From the NCBI GenBank assembly GCA_002353555.1, contig DEJO01000032.1:1-64000 (forward strand): a stretch of DNA of 64,000 bases, written 5' to 3'. The DNA comes from Prevotella sp. UBA2746. Lineage in GTDB: Bacteria > Bacteroidota > Bacteroidia > Bacteroidales > Bacteroidaceae. The position numbers were made by a program, and so were the translations under genes. Position 1 is the stretch's first letter, and the number at the start of each line of letters is the position of its first letter. The notes under the pieces are model-generated. The model was not told the origin of the DNA. It saw only the letters and a list, made by a program, of their open reading frames with translations, and did no database searches. Positions 15,105-23,481 of the stretch are shown here, in pieces.

Positions 15105-16154
15105 TTACTGCAACTCTTTGAAGTCGTCGTTGCTGTTCGTACCGTCGACGACACCCTGTATCTCTGTCTCGCTCACGAGGTTGAAGTCACCGACGACCGA
15201 GTTCTTCAGCGTCGAGGCTGCCAAGGCAAAGTCGAGACCACGCTGGTCGTCATCGCCCCACTTGCACCACGCATGGATGTAAGCTGCGATGAAGGCGTCG
15301 CCGACACCCATCGGGTCGACGACGGGATTGATGTCGTAGATGCGTGTCTTCGTCAGCTGTCCGTGGCTGTAGAGGTATCCTGTCAGCGTGTGATGGCTTG
15401 AAGTAATCTGGTTGCGGCACGCCATCACCATCTTCTTGCACTTGGGCAACTGCTGCTGCACCTGCTCCATATACTTCCCAAAGGCTGCATCGTCGGTCTG
15501 GTAGTCGGCAGAAAGCGCCTCGAACGGCACCCTTTTCATGCCGGAAACGACCTCATACTCGCCTTGGTCGCCGAAGATGATGTCGGCATGGCTTGCCAAT
15601 TCTTTCAGTACTTCTTCGGCACGACCGCCATACTTCCACAGGTTCTTGCGGTAGTTGATGTCGCAGACGATGGTCAGCCCCATCTCCTCTGCCGTGCGGA
15701 CAGCCTCCATCGTGGCATCGGCAGCCGACTGTGAGACGGCGCAGGTGATACCCGAACAATGGAAGATGTCGGCATCCCTGAAGACTTCGCGCCAGGGAAT
15801 CATGCCGGGTGCTATGGTAAAGAACGAAGAGTCCTGCCGGTCATAGACGACACTGGAGTTGCGCATGGATGCTGCTTCCTCGAAATAGTAGGTCCCCAGG
15901 CGGTCGCCGCCCGTACAGACATGCGGCAACGACAAGCCGTAGCCGCGCAAGTGCTGGCAGCAGGTACGCCCGACAGCATTGTCAGGCACACGGGTGACGA
16001 ACTCTACATTGTTACCCAGCATCGCCAGCGAGACGGCGACGTTGGCTTCGCTGCCTCCGAAATTGCCGTCGAAGACCTTTCCCTGCGACAGTCGCAGCTT
16101 GAAGGGACGCGACAGCCGCAACATCACTTCACCAAATGTAACAATCTTCTTCAT
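15105..16154 (-). CDS. kdgK: PfkB family sugar kinase, probable 2-keto-3-deoxygluconate kinase
   Basis: A 349-residue ribokinase-fold kinase. It starts MKKIVTFGEVMLRLS and has the substrate signature FGGSEANVAVSLAMLG, both typical of Bacteroidales KdgK, which phosphorylates KDG from uronate breakdown. The C-terminal ATP/anion-hole motif is DPMGVGDAF, with V where most relatives have A or G. It stands alone between the acetate operon and a bidirectional terminator. Substrate assignment is by family resemblance; another hexose or keto-sugar is possible. Confidence 0.78.
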   Translation of the reverse strand: MKKIVTFGEVMLRLSRPFKLRLSQGKVFDGNFGGSEANVAVSLAMLGNNVEFVTRVPDNAVGRTCCQHLRGYGLSLPHVCTGGDRLGTYYFEEAASMRNSSVVYDRQDSSFFTIAPGMIPWREVFRDADIFHCSGITCAVSQSAADATMEAVRTAEEMGLTIVCDINYRKNLWKYGGRAEEVLKELASHADIIFGDQGEYEVVSGMKRVPFEALSADYQTDDAAFGKYMEQVQQQLPKCKKMVMACRNQITSSHHTLTGYLYSHGQLTKTRIYDINPVVDPMGVGDAFIAAYIHAWCKWGDDDQRGLDFALAASTLKNSVVGDFNLVSETEIQGVVDGTNSNDDFKELQ

Positions 16155-16247
16155 GATCCTATCACTTTTTTAAACTCTCTTCGGTATTCCTACCTTATAT
16201 ATAATATATGGGAGATGCCGAGGCATCTCCCATACGTTTCAGGTTGA

Positions 16248-17447
16248 TTACTTACTTTGGACAAGAGCCATCGTGTCACGGGCGATGACAATCTCCTCGT
16301 CGGTGGGTACTACCCATACCTTGACGCGGCTGTCGTCGGCAGAAATCTCAGCTTCCTTGCCGCGGACGTTGTTCTTCTCCTTGTCAATCTTGATGCCCAG
16401 GAACTCCAGTCCGGCACAAGCCTCCTCGCGCATGGATATCTGGTTCTCGCCGACACCAGCGGTGAAGACGACGACGTCGACGCCACCCATGGCGGCAGCG
16501 TAGGCACCGATATACTTCTTGATACGGTAGTTGTACATCTTCAGCGCAAGCTGTGCCTTCTGGTTGCCCTCCTTGGCAGCGCTCTCCACGTCACGCATGT
16601 CGCTGGAGATACCGGAGATGCCGAGCACGCCGCTCTCCTTGTTCAGGTAGTCAGCCATCTCCTGCGGCTTCTTGCCCAGTTTCTCCATGATGTAAGTGAC
16701 GGCAGAAGCGTCGATGTCACCAGAGCGGCTTCCCATCATCACACCTGCCAACGGCGTCAGCCCCATAGAGGTATCCATGACCTTGCCGTCCTTGATGGCA
16801 GCAACAGACGCACCGTTACCGATGTGGCAGGTGACAATCTTCAGGTCCTTGATGTCCTTGCCCAGTATCTCTGCTACCCGATGAGAGACATAACGGTGGC
16901 TGGTTCCGTGGAAACCATAACGGCGAACGTGGTACTTCTCATAGATTTCGTAAGGAACGGCATAGAGATAGGCATAGTCGGGCATGGTGGAATGGAAGGC
17001 ATTGTCGAAGACGGTAACCTGCGGAACGGTAGGCATCAGGTGGTCAACGGCACGGATTCCTTTCAGGTGTCCGGCATTATGGACGGGTGCCAGGTCGCAA
17101 AGGCTCTCGATACCGTCCTCTACACTCTTGTCGACAAGACAACTCTTCTCAAACAAGTCGCCACCCTGCACGATGCGGTGACCGACGGCGTCAATCTCGT
17201 CCAGGCTCTTGATGGCACCATACTCCGGACTCAGCAAGGTCTGGAACACGAAGTTCACACCCTCCTTGTGGTCGGGCATGTCGTGCATCAGCGTCTTTTT
17301 CTCACCATTGGGCAATGTCAGCTTCAGGAAAGCCTCGTCCAGGCCAATACGCTCTACACCACCTTGTGCCAGGACGCTCTCGTCGTCCATGTTATACAGT
17401 TTGTACTTGATAGATGAACTACCACAATTTAATACTAATATCTTCAT
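16248..17447 (-). CDS. ackA: Acetate kinase
   Basis: A 399-residue ASKHA-fold kinase converting acetyl phosphate and ADP to acetate and ATP. Signatures are MKILVLNCGSSSIKYKL at the start, VFDNAFHSTMP, YGFHGTSHRYVS, LGNG-type CHIGNGASVAAIKDGK, and VVFTAGVGENQ near the C-terminus. It is last in the minus-strand unit pta - four-helix-bundle gene - ackA and is preceded by a GAAGAAT repeat tract. Function is secure. Confidence 0.97.
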   Translation of the reverse strand: MKILVLNCGSSSIKYKLYNMDDESVLAQGGVERIGLDEAFLKLTLPNGEKKTLMHDMPDHKEGVNFVFQTLLSPEYGAIKSLDEIDAVGHRIVQGGDLFEKSCLVDKSVEDGIESLCDLAPVHNAGHLKGIRAVDHLMPTVPQVTVFDNAFHSTMPDYAYLYAVPYEIYEKYHVRRYGFHGTSHRYVSHRVAEILGKDIKDLKIVTCHIGNGASVAAIKDGKVMDTSMGLTPLAGVMMGSRSGDIDASAVTYIMEKLGKKPQEMADYLNKESGVLGISGISSDMRDVESAAKEGNQKAQLALKMYNYRIKKYIGAYAAAMGGVDVVVFTAGVGENQISMREEACAGLEFLGIKIDKEKNNVRGKEAEISADDSRVKVWVVPTDEEIVIARDTMALVQSK

Positions 17448-17459
17448 ATTATTTTAAAT

Positions 17460-17487
17460 GAAGAATGAAGAATGAAGAATGAAGAAT
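17460..17487. repeat. (GAAGAAT)4 tandem repeat, left flank
   Basis: Four exact head-to-tail copies of GAAGAAT between ackA and the four-helix-bundle gene. The mirror copy in opposite orientation is at 17921-17954. Confidence 0.9.
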
Positions 17488-17516
17488 CAGTAAACTGGCT
17501 CCTCCTCCTACTTACT

Positions 17517-17906
17517 TCATTCATGATTAATCAAATTATTATTTTTCTTTGTTGTCTTTATGGATGAAACCAACATGGCTATGATTTCTGAACAATCATC
17601 AGCCATGCTGCTAAATTCATTTAATGTCAGATGACCGGTGTCTTTCAGTAGATTCAACCAGTTCATCGTCTCATTAGCTTCTTTTAAAGAGATAGACAAT
17701 TTTGCGATGAAGTCTGAAGGACTCTGAGCAAATTCAGATTCGTGAACGTTAGCAGATATAGAAGTTCCAGAGCGTAAGACTTGCTTATATATGGAAGCTA
17801 ACCTCCAATCGTCATTCGACAAATGCAGGAACATTTTTACGATTCTTACTGCAAAAGCATAACTCTTAGTATGCAATACAGAACCTTCCCGCTTATAGCT
17901 AATCAT
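17517..17906 (-). CDS. Four helix bundle protein (S23/intervening-sequence type)
   Basis: A 129-residue helical protein of the four-helix-bundle family first known from rRNA intervening sequences. Family residues are visible: LRSGTSISANVHESEFAQSPSDFIAKLSISLKEANETMNWLNLL. The family's role is unclear; members occur as small mobile-looking genes. Here it sits between pta and ackA, which are usually adjacent, and is flanked by inverted GAAGAAT repeat tracts. That suggests insertion into the operon. It may be co-transcribed with them. Confidence 0.85.
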   Translation of the reverse strand: MISYKREGSVLHTKSYAFAVRIVKMFLHLSNDDWRLASIYKQVLRSGTSISANVHESEFAQSPSDFIAKLSISLKEANETMNWLNLLKDTGHLTLNEFSSMADDCSEIIAMLVSSIKTTKKNNNLINHE

Positions 17907-17920
17907 TTCAGACTGACTTT

Positions 17921-17954
17921 ATTCTTCATTCTTCATTCTTCATTCTTCATTCTC
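17921..17954. repeat. (ATTCTTC)4 tandem repeat, right flank
   Basis: Four copies of ATTCTTC plus a partial fifth, reaching to the pta stop codon. It is the reverse complement of the tract at 17460-17487. Confidence 0.9.
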
Positions 17955-18964
17955 TACCCCTTTGCGTCCATAGCCTGGCAAGCAGTGATGGCTACCATGT
18001 AATAGATGTCGTCAACAGAGCAACCGCGGCTCAAGTCGTTGACAGGACGTGCGATACCTTGGAGGATAGGACCAATGGCAATGGCATCACCGAGGCGCTG
18101 AACGAGCTTATAGCCGATGTTTCCAACCTCAAGGTTCGGGAATACCAATACGTTGGCATGTCCTGCGATGTCACTACCCGGTGCCTTCTTCTCACCTACA
18201 GAAGGAACGAGAGCAGCATCAGCCTGCAACTCACCGTCAATCTTCAGTTCCGGATCGAGTTCCTTAGCCAACTTCGTAGCCTCTATGACCTTGTCAACCA
18301 CCTCGTGGGTAGCACTGCCCTTGGTTGAGAAGCTCAGCATGGCAACACGCGGGTCGGCAAAGCCGGCAACGCTCTTGGCAGTCTGTGCCGTGCAAACGGC
18401 AATCTGAGAGAGCTGGGATGCATCGGGCATCGGGGTCACGGCGACGTCGCCAACGACGAGAACGCCGTTCTCTCCATACTGCTGCTGCTTGGAGATGAGC
18501 AACATACCACCACTCACACAGCTGATGCCGGGAGCGCACTTGATAATCTGCAGTGCCGGGCGCAGGGTGTCGCCAGTCGTGCTCAGCGCACCGGAAATCT
18601 GTCCGTCGGCACCTTCTGTCTTGATAATCATACATCCCAGATACAACGGGTTCTTCACCAACTCGCGAGCCTGCTCGATAGTCATTCCCTTCTTTTTGCG
18701 CAGCTCGGCAAGCAACTGAGCATATTCCTCACTCTTCTCGTTGTTCTCCGGGTCGATGATCGTAGCCTCACCGATGTGGGTCAGTCCCCATTCTGCGGCT
18801 AACTTGGCAATCTCGTCTGGGTTACCAATGAGAATCAACTCTGCCAAACCGTCTGCCAATACCTTGTTGGCAGCACGTAGGGTACGCTCCTCGGTAGCTT
18901 CGGGGAGCACAATGCGCTGCTTGTTTGCCTTAGCACGCGCACAAATTTGCTGTAATAAATCCAT
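17954..18964 (-). CDS. pta: Phosphate acetyltransferase
   Basis: A 336-residue short-form Pta that exchanges acetyl-CoA and acetyl phosphate. The phosphotransacetylase domain runs full length from RIVLPEATEERTLRAA; further signatures are GALSTTGDTLRPALQIIK, GDVAVTPMPDASQLSQIA, DGELQADAALVPSVGEKKAPGS cut by conserved K and G residues, and VFPNLEVGNIGYKLVQRLG. No N-terminal P-loop regulatory domain is present. It is first in the acetate unit, with a TAAATTTG element at 19014-19021 as the probable -7 site. Confidence 0.96.
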   Translation of the reverse strand: MDLLQQICARAKANKQRIVLPEATEERTLRAANKVLADGLAELILIGNPDEIAKLAAEWGLTHIGEATIIDPENNEKSEEYAQLLAELRKKKGMTIEQARELVKNPLYLGCMIIKTEGADGQISGALSTTGDTLRPALQIIKCAPGISCVSGGMLLISKQQQYGENGVLVVGDVAVTPMPDASQLSQIAVCTAQTAKSVAGFADPRVAMLSFSTKGSATHEVVDKVIEATKLAKELDPELKIDGELQADAALVPSVGEKKAPGSDIAGHANVLVFPNLEVGNIGYKLVQRLGDAIAIGPILQGIARPVNDLSRGCSVDDIYYMVAITACQAMDAKG

Positions 18965-19013
18965 AGTTACTATTGTTTAATATCAATATATGTGTTTTTA
19001 CTCATACAGTTTG

Positions 19014-19021
19014 CAAATTTA
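19014..19021 (-). promoter_or_regulatory. pta promoter -7 element
   Basis: Minus strand TAAATTTG, about 50 nt before the pta ATG; no exact TTTG at -33. The remaining 19022-19257 is AT-rich with a short ATTGGAT/ATCCAAT hairpin and no gene that I can see. Confidence 0.45.
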
Positions 19022-19257
19022 AAAAAATAATTCGACATAGCCTTTTATCACTTGTTATTTTTTCAAAAAACATTGGATTTCATCCAATATGTTCTTGTCA
19101 CACGCCAGATTTAACTCCATTTTCTGACCGTCTTTTTGGTACTTTGCTGCCGTAAGTGCAAGAAAATCAGCGACTAAAATGAATATTCAAGATAACATGA
19201 ACGAATAAAAACGATAAAATAAAAATCGTATTAGGCTTGTTTCTAGTTTTCTTTCAG

Positions 19258-19265
19258 TACTTTTG
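19258..19265 (+). promoter_or_regulatory. Promoter -7 element of the small AraC-type gene
   Basis: TACTTTTG, 35 nt before the ATG at 19301. Confidence 0.5.
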
Positions 19266-19300
19266 CACCAAAGAAATACAGAAACATTAAAATAGTGCCC

Positions 19301-19648
19301 ATGAACGGAACCGACGAAGTATTATTTAAAAGAGCTCAGAAGGCTATCGTCAACAATGAGCTTTACTTGCGTGAAGACATGTCTCGCAAGTTGTTAGACA
19401 AATATGTACACATACCGAAAAACAAGTTTGCCAATGTTTTTCGCGAGCATACAGGTTTTGCATTCCCGCAGTATATCAACAGTTTGCGTTTAGAGCGTGC
19501 GTCTAAGATGTTGTTAGAGCAGCCCAAGCACACTATTGAGAGTATTGCAACAGATTGCGGAATACCTGTTGCCCAAACATTCTATCGGGTTTTCCGTGAA
19601 AAGTACGGAATGACACCGACTGAATATCGTAAGAAGTACATGAAGTAA
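19301..19648 (+). CDS. Stand-alone AraC-type DNA-binding domain protein
   Basis: A 115-residue protein that is essentially only the AraC/XylS double helix-turn-helix. The first helix pair is around YVHIPKNKFANVFREHTGFAFPQYINSLRLERA and the second SIATDCGIPVAQTFYRVFREKYGMTPTEYRKKY. No ligand or receiver domain is attached, so it may act constitutively, with a partner, or as a truncated regulator. An in-frame GTG two codons upstream (19295) is an alternative start. It is monocistronic, ending at a bidirectional terminator shared with cdaA. Confidence 0.85.
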   Translation: MNGTDEVLFKRAQKAIVNNELYLREDMSRKLLDKYVHIPKNKFANVFREHTGFAFPQYINSLRLERASKMLLEQPKHTIESIATDCGIPVAQTFYRVFREKYGMTPTEYRKKYMK

Positions 19649-19672
19649 TTAACACCTTAAACAACAAAAAAG

Positions 19673-19703
19673 AAGAATCCTCTCTGTGATAGGGAGGATT
19701 CTT
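19673..19703. terminator. Bidirectional terminator between AraC-type gene and cdaA
   Basis: Stem AAGAATCCTC (19673-19682) with GAGGATTCTT (19694-19703). T-runs follow on both strands, longer on the minus strand (CTTCTTTTTTG). Confidence 0.8.
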
Positions 19704-19740
19704 TCGTTTATCCGTTCACAGTAAAACACTGTTCCGCTGA

Positions 19741-20514
19741 CTACATGGCGAGTTCGGTAGTCAGGATGCTCTCCAACTGTTCTGCAGACAGTCTCAACTG
19801 GAACTGTCCTTTTATGGCGACACTGATTCGCCCCGTCTCCTCAGAGACCACGATAGCAATGGCATCGCTCTCCTGCGAAATGCCCATGGCAGCGCGGTGG
19901 CGCAGCCCCAGATGCTTGGGAATATCCTGATCGTGGCTTACGGGAAGGATGCAACCGGCAGCCTTGATGCGCTTCTTCGAGATGACCATTGCACCGTCGT
20001 GCAGCGGTGAGTTCTTAAAGAAGATGTTCTCTATCAGCCGCTGGTTGATAAGGGCATCGATACGGTCGCCCGTGTCGACGATATCATCCAATGGCGCAGC
20101 CCGCTCCAGTACAATCAGGGCTCCTACCTTTCCGCGGCTGAGGCTCATGCACGCCATCACGATGGGCATGATGCTTTCTTTGTCTATCTTTACCGCCCGC
20201 TTGCCAGTAAAGAACTCAGCTACCCCCTTCAGCTTACGGTGAGCCCCCAGATTGTAGAAGAACTTCCTGATTTCCTCCTGAAAGAGCACGATCAAGCCGA
20301 TGACACCCACACTCACCAACTTGTCCATGATGCTGCCCAGCAAGCGCATCTCCAGCACCTGACTGACAAACAGCCATACCAAGACAAAGACCATGATGCC
20401 GACAAAGACGTTCAGCGAACGCGACTCCTTCATCAACCTATAAATATAATAGAGCATCAGTGCCACCAGCACGATGTCGATGATGTCCTTTATTCCAAAC
20501 TCAAAAAATGTCAT
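19741..20514 (-). CDS. cdaA: Diadenylate cyclase CdaA
   Basis: A 257-residue membrane enzyme making cyclic di-AMP from two ATP. Three N-terminal membrane helices (about 10-80) precede the DAC domain, with the catalytic motifs DGA in SPLHDGAMVIS and RHR in LGLRHRAAMG. The messenger usually controls potassium, osmolyte and cell-wall balance. It lies 28 nt downstream of folP, with murF divergent, so its expression is tied to folate and wall genes. No glmM is adjacent as in Firmicutes. Confidence 0.93.
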   Translation of the reverse strand: MTFFEFGIKDIIDIVLVALMLYYIYRLMKESRSLNVFVGIMVFVLVWLFVSQVLEMRLLGSIMDKLVSVGVIGLIVLFQEEIRKFFYNLGAHRKLKGVAEFFTGKRAVKIDKESIMPIVMACMSLSRGKVGALIVLERAAPLDDIVDTGDRIDALINQRLIENIFFKNSPLHDGAMVISKKRIKAAGCILPVSHDQDIPKHLGLRHRAAMGISQESDAIAIVVSEETGRISVAIKGQFQLRLSAEQLESILTTELAM

Positions 20515-20542
20515 GGCTCACCTTTTTATCTATATCACTTTT

Positions 20543-21343
20543 TTATATTTGCCTCAACCTGACGACTTCCACCGCCGCCTTCACGTCGTGTACGCGAAGG
20601 ATGGAAGCACCCTTGAGCAAAGCCACCGTGTTCAGGGCTGTAGTACCGTTGAGAGCCTCATCGGGAGTGATGTCCAGCAACCGCCAGATCATCGACTTCC
20701 GGGAGAGCCCTGCCAGCACCGGCAACTCCATGATGCCGAGCTGGTCCATAGCCTCTAACACCTCGTAGTTCTGCTCCAAGGTCTTGCCGAAGCCGAAGCC
20801 CGGATCGAGGATGATGTCTTTCTGTCCAAGGTCGCGCAACTGTTGTACCTGACGGGCAAAGCCCAGCAACATGTCACGAATCGTCGGTGCTGACGACATC
20901 AGTACATAGGCTACCTGCAACTGTGCCACCAGCCGGAACATCGGCGGATGCTGTTCGCTGCCGCCACCCACGTCGTTGATGATGCCCACCCCGAACTCCT
21001 CGACAGCCATCTTTGCCACTTCAGGACGGAACGTGTCTACCGACACGATGGCATCGGGCTGCTCCCGCCGCACGACCTGTAAGGCGAAGCGCAACCGTTG
21101 CATCTCTTCTTCGCTGCTGACAGCTACAAAACCCGGACGGGTCGAACAGGCACCTACGTCTATCATCAAGCCACCTTCGGCTATGATACGGTTGGCACAC
21201 TGCGCTATCTCCTTCTCCGTCTGCATCCGCGAACCCGCATAAAAGGAGTCTGGTGTGCAGTTCAGAATGCCCATCACGCACGGTTGTGACAGGTCCAACA
21301 GCCTACCACCTACATTCAGCAACTTGTCGGCAACTTTTTTCAT
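20543..21343 (-). CDS. folP: Dihydropteroate synthase
   Basis: A 266-residue TIM-barrel enzyme joining p-aminobenzoate to dihydropterin pyrophosphate in folate synthesis. Signatures are VMGILNCTPDSFYAGSR, MIDVGACSTRPGF and the C-terminal ALNTVALLKGASILRVHDV; the pterin site is represented by DPGFGFGKTLEQN. The usual MHMRG segment is replaced by YVLMSSAPTIRDM, a local difference from E. coli FolP near the substrate site. The ATG at 21343 is chosen over a GTG two codons upstream because it lies 5 nt after a consensus -7 element. Confidence 0.94.
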   Translation of the reverse strand: MKKVADKLLNVGGRLLDLSQPCVMGILNCTPDSFYAGSRMQTEKEIAQCANRIIAEGGLMIDVGACSTRPGFVAVSSEEEMQRLRFALQVVRREQPDAIVSVDTFRPEVAKMAVEEFGVGIINDVGGGSEQHPPMFRLVAQLQVAYVLMSSAPTIRDMLLGFARQVQQLRDLGQKDIILDPGFGFGKTLEQNYEVLEAMDQLGIMELPVLAGLSRKSMIWRLLDITPDEALNGTTALNTVALLKGASILRVHDVKAAVEVVRLRQI

Positions 21344-21348
21344 GAGCA

Positions 21349-21379
21349 CAAAAGTAACGATAATTATTGAAACGGCAAA
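21349..21379 (-). promoter_or_regulatory. folP-cdaA promoter, leaderless-type
   Basis: Minus strand TTTG (21376-21379), 19 nt, TACTTTTG (21349-21356), 5 nt (TGCTC), then the folP ATG. Confidence 0.75.
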
Positions 21380-21421
21380 GATTTTTTGTCTGTTCTATTC
21401 GTCAAAATGTTTTTTTTACAA

Positions 21422-21429
21422 TACCTTTG
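21422..21429 (+). promoter_or_regulatory. murF promoter -7 element
   Basis: TACCTTTG, 32 nt before the murF ATG, with a T-rich region at -33. Confidence 0.55.
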
Positions 21430-21461
21430 CACCAAACCATAACGGAAATACGCACAGTAAT

Positions 21462-22853
21462 ATGGACATCAAACAGCTATATCAACTTTACAAGCAGCAC
21501 CCCTGCATCACGACAGACTCGCGCGAATGCCCGGAAGGAAGCATCTTCTTGGCGCTGAAAGGCGCATCGTTCAACGGCAACCTCTTTGCCACCCAAGCCT
21601 TGGAGAAAGGCTGCTCCTATGCCATTATCGACGACCCGAAGGTGTATGAGGAGAGTATGGGGAAAGAGAACAAAGAGAGCGACGGGAAAGGGAACGGTGG
21701 AAACGGGGGAATAACAGACAGGCTCATCCTTGTTGACGACTGCCTGCAGACCTATAAGGACCTGGCACGTGAGCATCGCCGGCAGTTCAGCATCCCCGTC
21801 ATCGGCATCACCGGCACCAACGGCAAGACCACAACGAAAGAACTGGTTACCACCGTCCTGTCAGAGAAATACCATGTCCTGGCTACACAGGGCAACTTCA
21901 ACAACGACGTAGGCGTGCCGAAGACGCTCTTCCGCCTCAATGCCGACCATGAGATTGCCGTCATCGAGATGGGAGCCAGCCATCCGGGTGACATCAAGAC
22001 GCTGGCAGAGACGGCAGAACCCACCTGCGGAATCATCACCAACGTGGGACGTGCCCACCTGCAAGGCTTCGGCTCCTTTAAGGGCGTCGTCAAGACGAAG
22101 GGCGAACTCTATGACTTCCTGAGCCGTCGTGAGGGCAGCGTCATCTTTATCAATGCCGACAACGAACACCTTATCAACATCCTGCCCGACAACGCATGGG
22201 TGTCGCCCTACAGCACTCACGTAGAGAACGCCGCCGACTGCGTATGCGGAGAAGTCGTCTCGTGCGCACCCTTCCTCTGTTTCCGCTGGCGCGAGACGCA
22301 GACCGACCTTGACGAGAAGGGAGAGAAGGCACAGTGGTATGAGGTGCAAACCCACCTCATCGGTGCCTATAACATCGACAACATGCTGGCTGCCATCACC
22401 ATCGGACTCCAGTTTGCCGTTGAACCTCGCCAGATATGCCATGCCTTAGCGTCGTATGTCCCACAAAACAACCGTTCGCAGCTTACCGAAACTGCTAACA
22501 ACCACCTCATCGTAGATGCCTATAACGCCAACCCCACCAGCATGGAGGCTGCCATCAACAACTTCCGCATCATGGAGGTAGAGAACAAGATGGCGATTAT
22601 CGGACAGATGGGAGAGCTTGGCGAGGTAAGCCGTGAGGAACACGGCAAGGTGGTCAACATGTTGCGGAAAAGCCAGTTTGACAAGGTGTGGCTCGTCGGC
22701 GACGAATACAAGGACATCAAGTGCCACTTCCGCAAGTTCCACGACGTTGAGGAGGTGAAGGCAGCCATCGCAGAGGAACAACCGCAAGGCTACTACATCC
22801 TCATCAAGGGCAGCAATGCCGTCAAACTGTTCCAGTTGCCGGAATTGCTATAG
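21462..22853 (+). CDS. murF: UDP-N-acetylmuramoyl-tripeptide--D-alanyl-D-alanine ligase
   Basis: A 463-residue Mur ligase adding D-Ala-D-Ala to the cytoplasmic cell-wall precursor. The P-loop is GITGTNGKTTTKELV, preceded by the MurF N-terminal domain and followed by the central ligase core (NFNNDVGVPKTLFRL, EMGASHPGDIK) and the C-terminal domain (VDAYNANPTSMEAAI, GQMGELGEVSREEH). The ATG at 21462 (MDIKQLYQLY) gives family length; the open frame extends upstream without support. It sits apart from the main mur/dcw cluster. Its 3' end overlaps the convergent DUF2752 gene by 6 nt. Confidence 0.95.
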   Translation: MDIKQLYQLYKQHPCITTDSRECPEGSIFLALKGASFNGNLFATQALEKGCSYAIIDDPKVYEESMGKENKESDGKGNGGNGGITDRLILVDDCLQTYKDLAREHRRQFSIPVIGITGTNGKTTTKELVTTVLSEKYHVLATQGNFNNDVGVPKTLFRLNADHEIAVIEMGASHPGDIKTLAETAEPTCGIITNVGRAHLQGFGSFKGVVKTKGELYDFLSRREGSVIFINADNEHLINILPDNAWVSPYSTHVENAADCVCGEVVSCAPFLCFRWRETQTDLDEKGEKAQWYEVQTHLIGAYNIDNMLAAITIGLQFAVEPRQICHALASYVPQNNRSQLTETANNHLIVDAYNANPTSMEAAINNFRIMEVENKMAIIGQMGELGEVSREEHGKVVNMLRKSQFDKVWLVGDEYKDIKCHFRKFHDVEEVKAAIAEEQPQGYYILIKGSNAVKLFQLPELL

Positions 22854-23216
22854 GTTACGCCCAATCCACCACAAGACGGCGGAGATGCCTAATGCCCAAA
22901 GGAAGGGTTGGCTGGTAAGACAGGCATATAGCTTAGGGAAAGGACGCTGGAACAGCCAGGAGAAGAATAGCAGCAGGAGCACGGGTGAGACGATGACAAA
23001 ATAGGCATTATAGTCCCATGCTTCTGCAATCCGCAGATGCAACAGGCTGTGGATGGCACGTTGCATGCCGCAACCCGTACACTGGTAGCCTGTCAACTCT
23101 AGGAAGATGCACTTGGGATAGAGCGACGATGCCGTGGGTTCATACAGGAAATAGACCATTGCCAGCACCGCCAAGGCAATGCAGCACCATATCTTCACGC
23201 TATTTCTTTCATACAT
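22848..23216 (-). CDS. DUF2752 family membrane protein
   Basis: A 122-residue inner-membrane protein with three predicted helices. The DUF2752 signature CTGCGMQRAIHSLLH is visible around residues 45-60. The function of the family is unknown to me. The ATG at 23216 (MYERNSVKIW) is preferred; AAGAAGGGA is a plausible ribosome site upstream and TATTTTTG (23246-23253) a -7 element. It overlaps murF tail to tail. Confidence 0.8.
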   Translation of the reverse strand: MYERNSVKIWCCIALAVLAMVYFLYEPTASSLYPKCIFLELTGYQCTGCGMQRAIHSLLHLRIAEAWDYNAYFVIVSPVLLLLFFSWLFQRPFPKLYACLTSQPFLWALGISAVLWWIGRNL

Positions 23217-23245
23217 CAGACTCTGTCCCTTCTTGTTATACCCGA

Positions 23246-23253
23246 CAAAAATA
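23246..23253 (-). promoter_or_regulatory. DUF2752 gene -7 element
   Basis: Minus strand TATTTTTG, 29 nt before the ATG at 23216. Confidence 0.45.
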
Positions 23254-23293
23254 ACGCTTTTCAATGCCTCGACCAAAAAAATCCAAGTTTTTT

Positions 23294-23324
23294 TTTGCGT
23301 TATCCCCGTTTATTCGTACCTTTG
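23294..23324 (+). promoter_or_regulatory. tRNA-Pro promoter
   Basis: TTTG (23294-23297), 19 nt, TACCTTTG (23317-23324), 18 nt before the mature tRNA 5' end. It is a textbook Bacteroidetes promoter. Confidence 0.8.
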
Positions 23325-23342
23325 CAACCGCTTTCGGGCAAT

Positions 23343-23415
23343 CGGGATGTAGCGCAGTTGGTAGCGCACTACGTTCGGGACGTAGGGGTCGGGCGTTCGA
23401 GTCGCCTCATCCCGA
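23343..23415 (+). tRNA. tRNA-Pro (anticodon CGG)
   Basis: 73 nt folding as a standard cloverleaf. Acceptor CGGGATG pairs with CATCCCG; D-arm GCGC/GCGC; anticodon stem CTACG/CGTAG with loop TTCGGGA, giving anticodon CGG for codon CCG; T-arm GGGCG/CGCCT with loop TTCGAGT; discriminator A. The 3' CCA is not encoded. It is transcribed alone, with its own promoter and a terminator 6 nt downstream. Confidence 0.96.
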
Positions 23416-23420
23416 CATAA

Positions 23421-23446
23421 AAAAGAGCAACGAATGTTGCTCTTTT
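23421..23446 (+). terminator. tRNA-Pro terminator
   Basis: Perfect stem AAAAGAGCAAC / GTTGCTCTTTT with loop GAAT and a T-rich 3' side. Confidence 0.88.
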
Positions 23447-23481
23447 TGTGTTTAGGAACGTAGTGCTCTGAGCCAAAGGTG

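Noticed and set aside
16257..17417. A 386-codon open frame on the plus strand opposite ackA
   Set aside because: It is a shadow of a GC-richer, highly biased gene; the peptide has no recognisable motif, and ackA on the other strand is certain.
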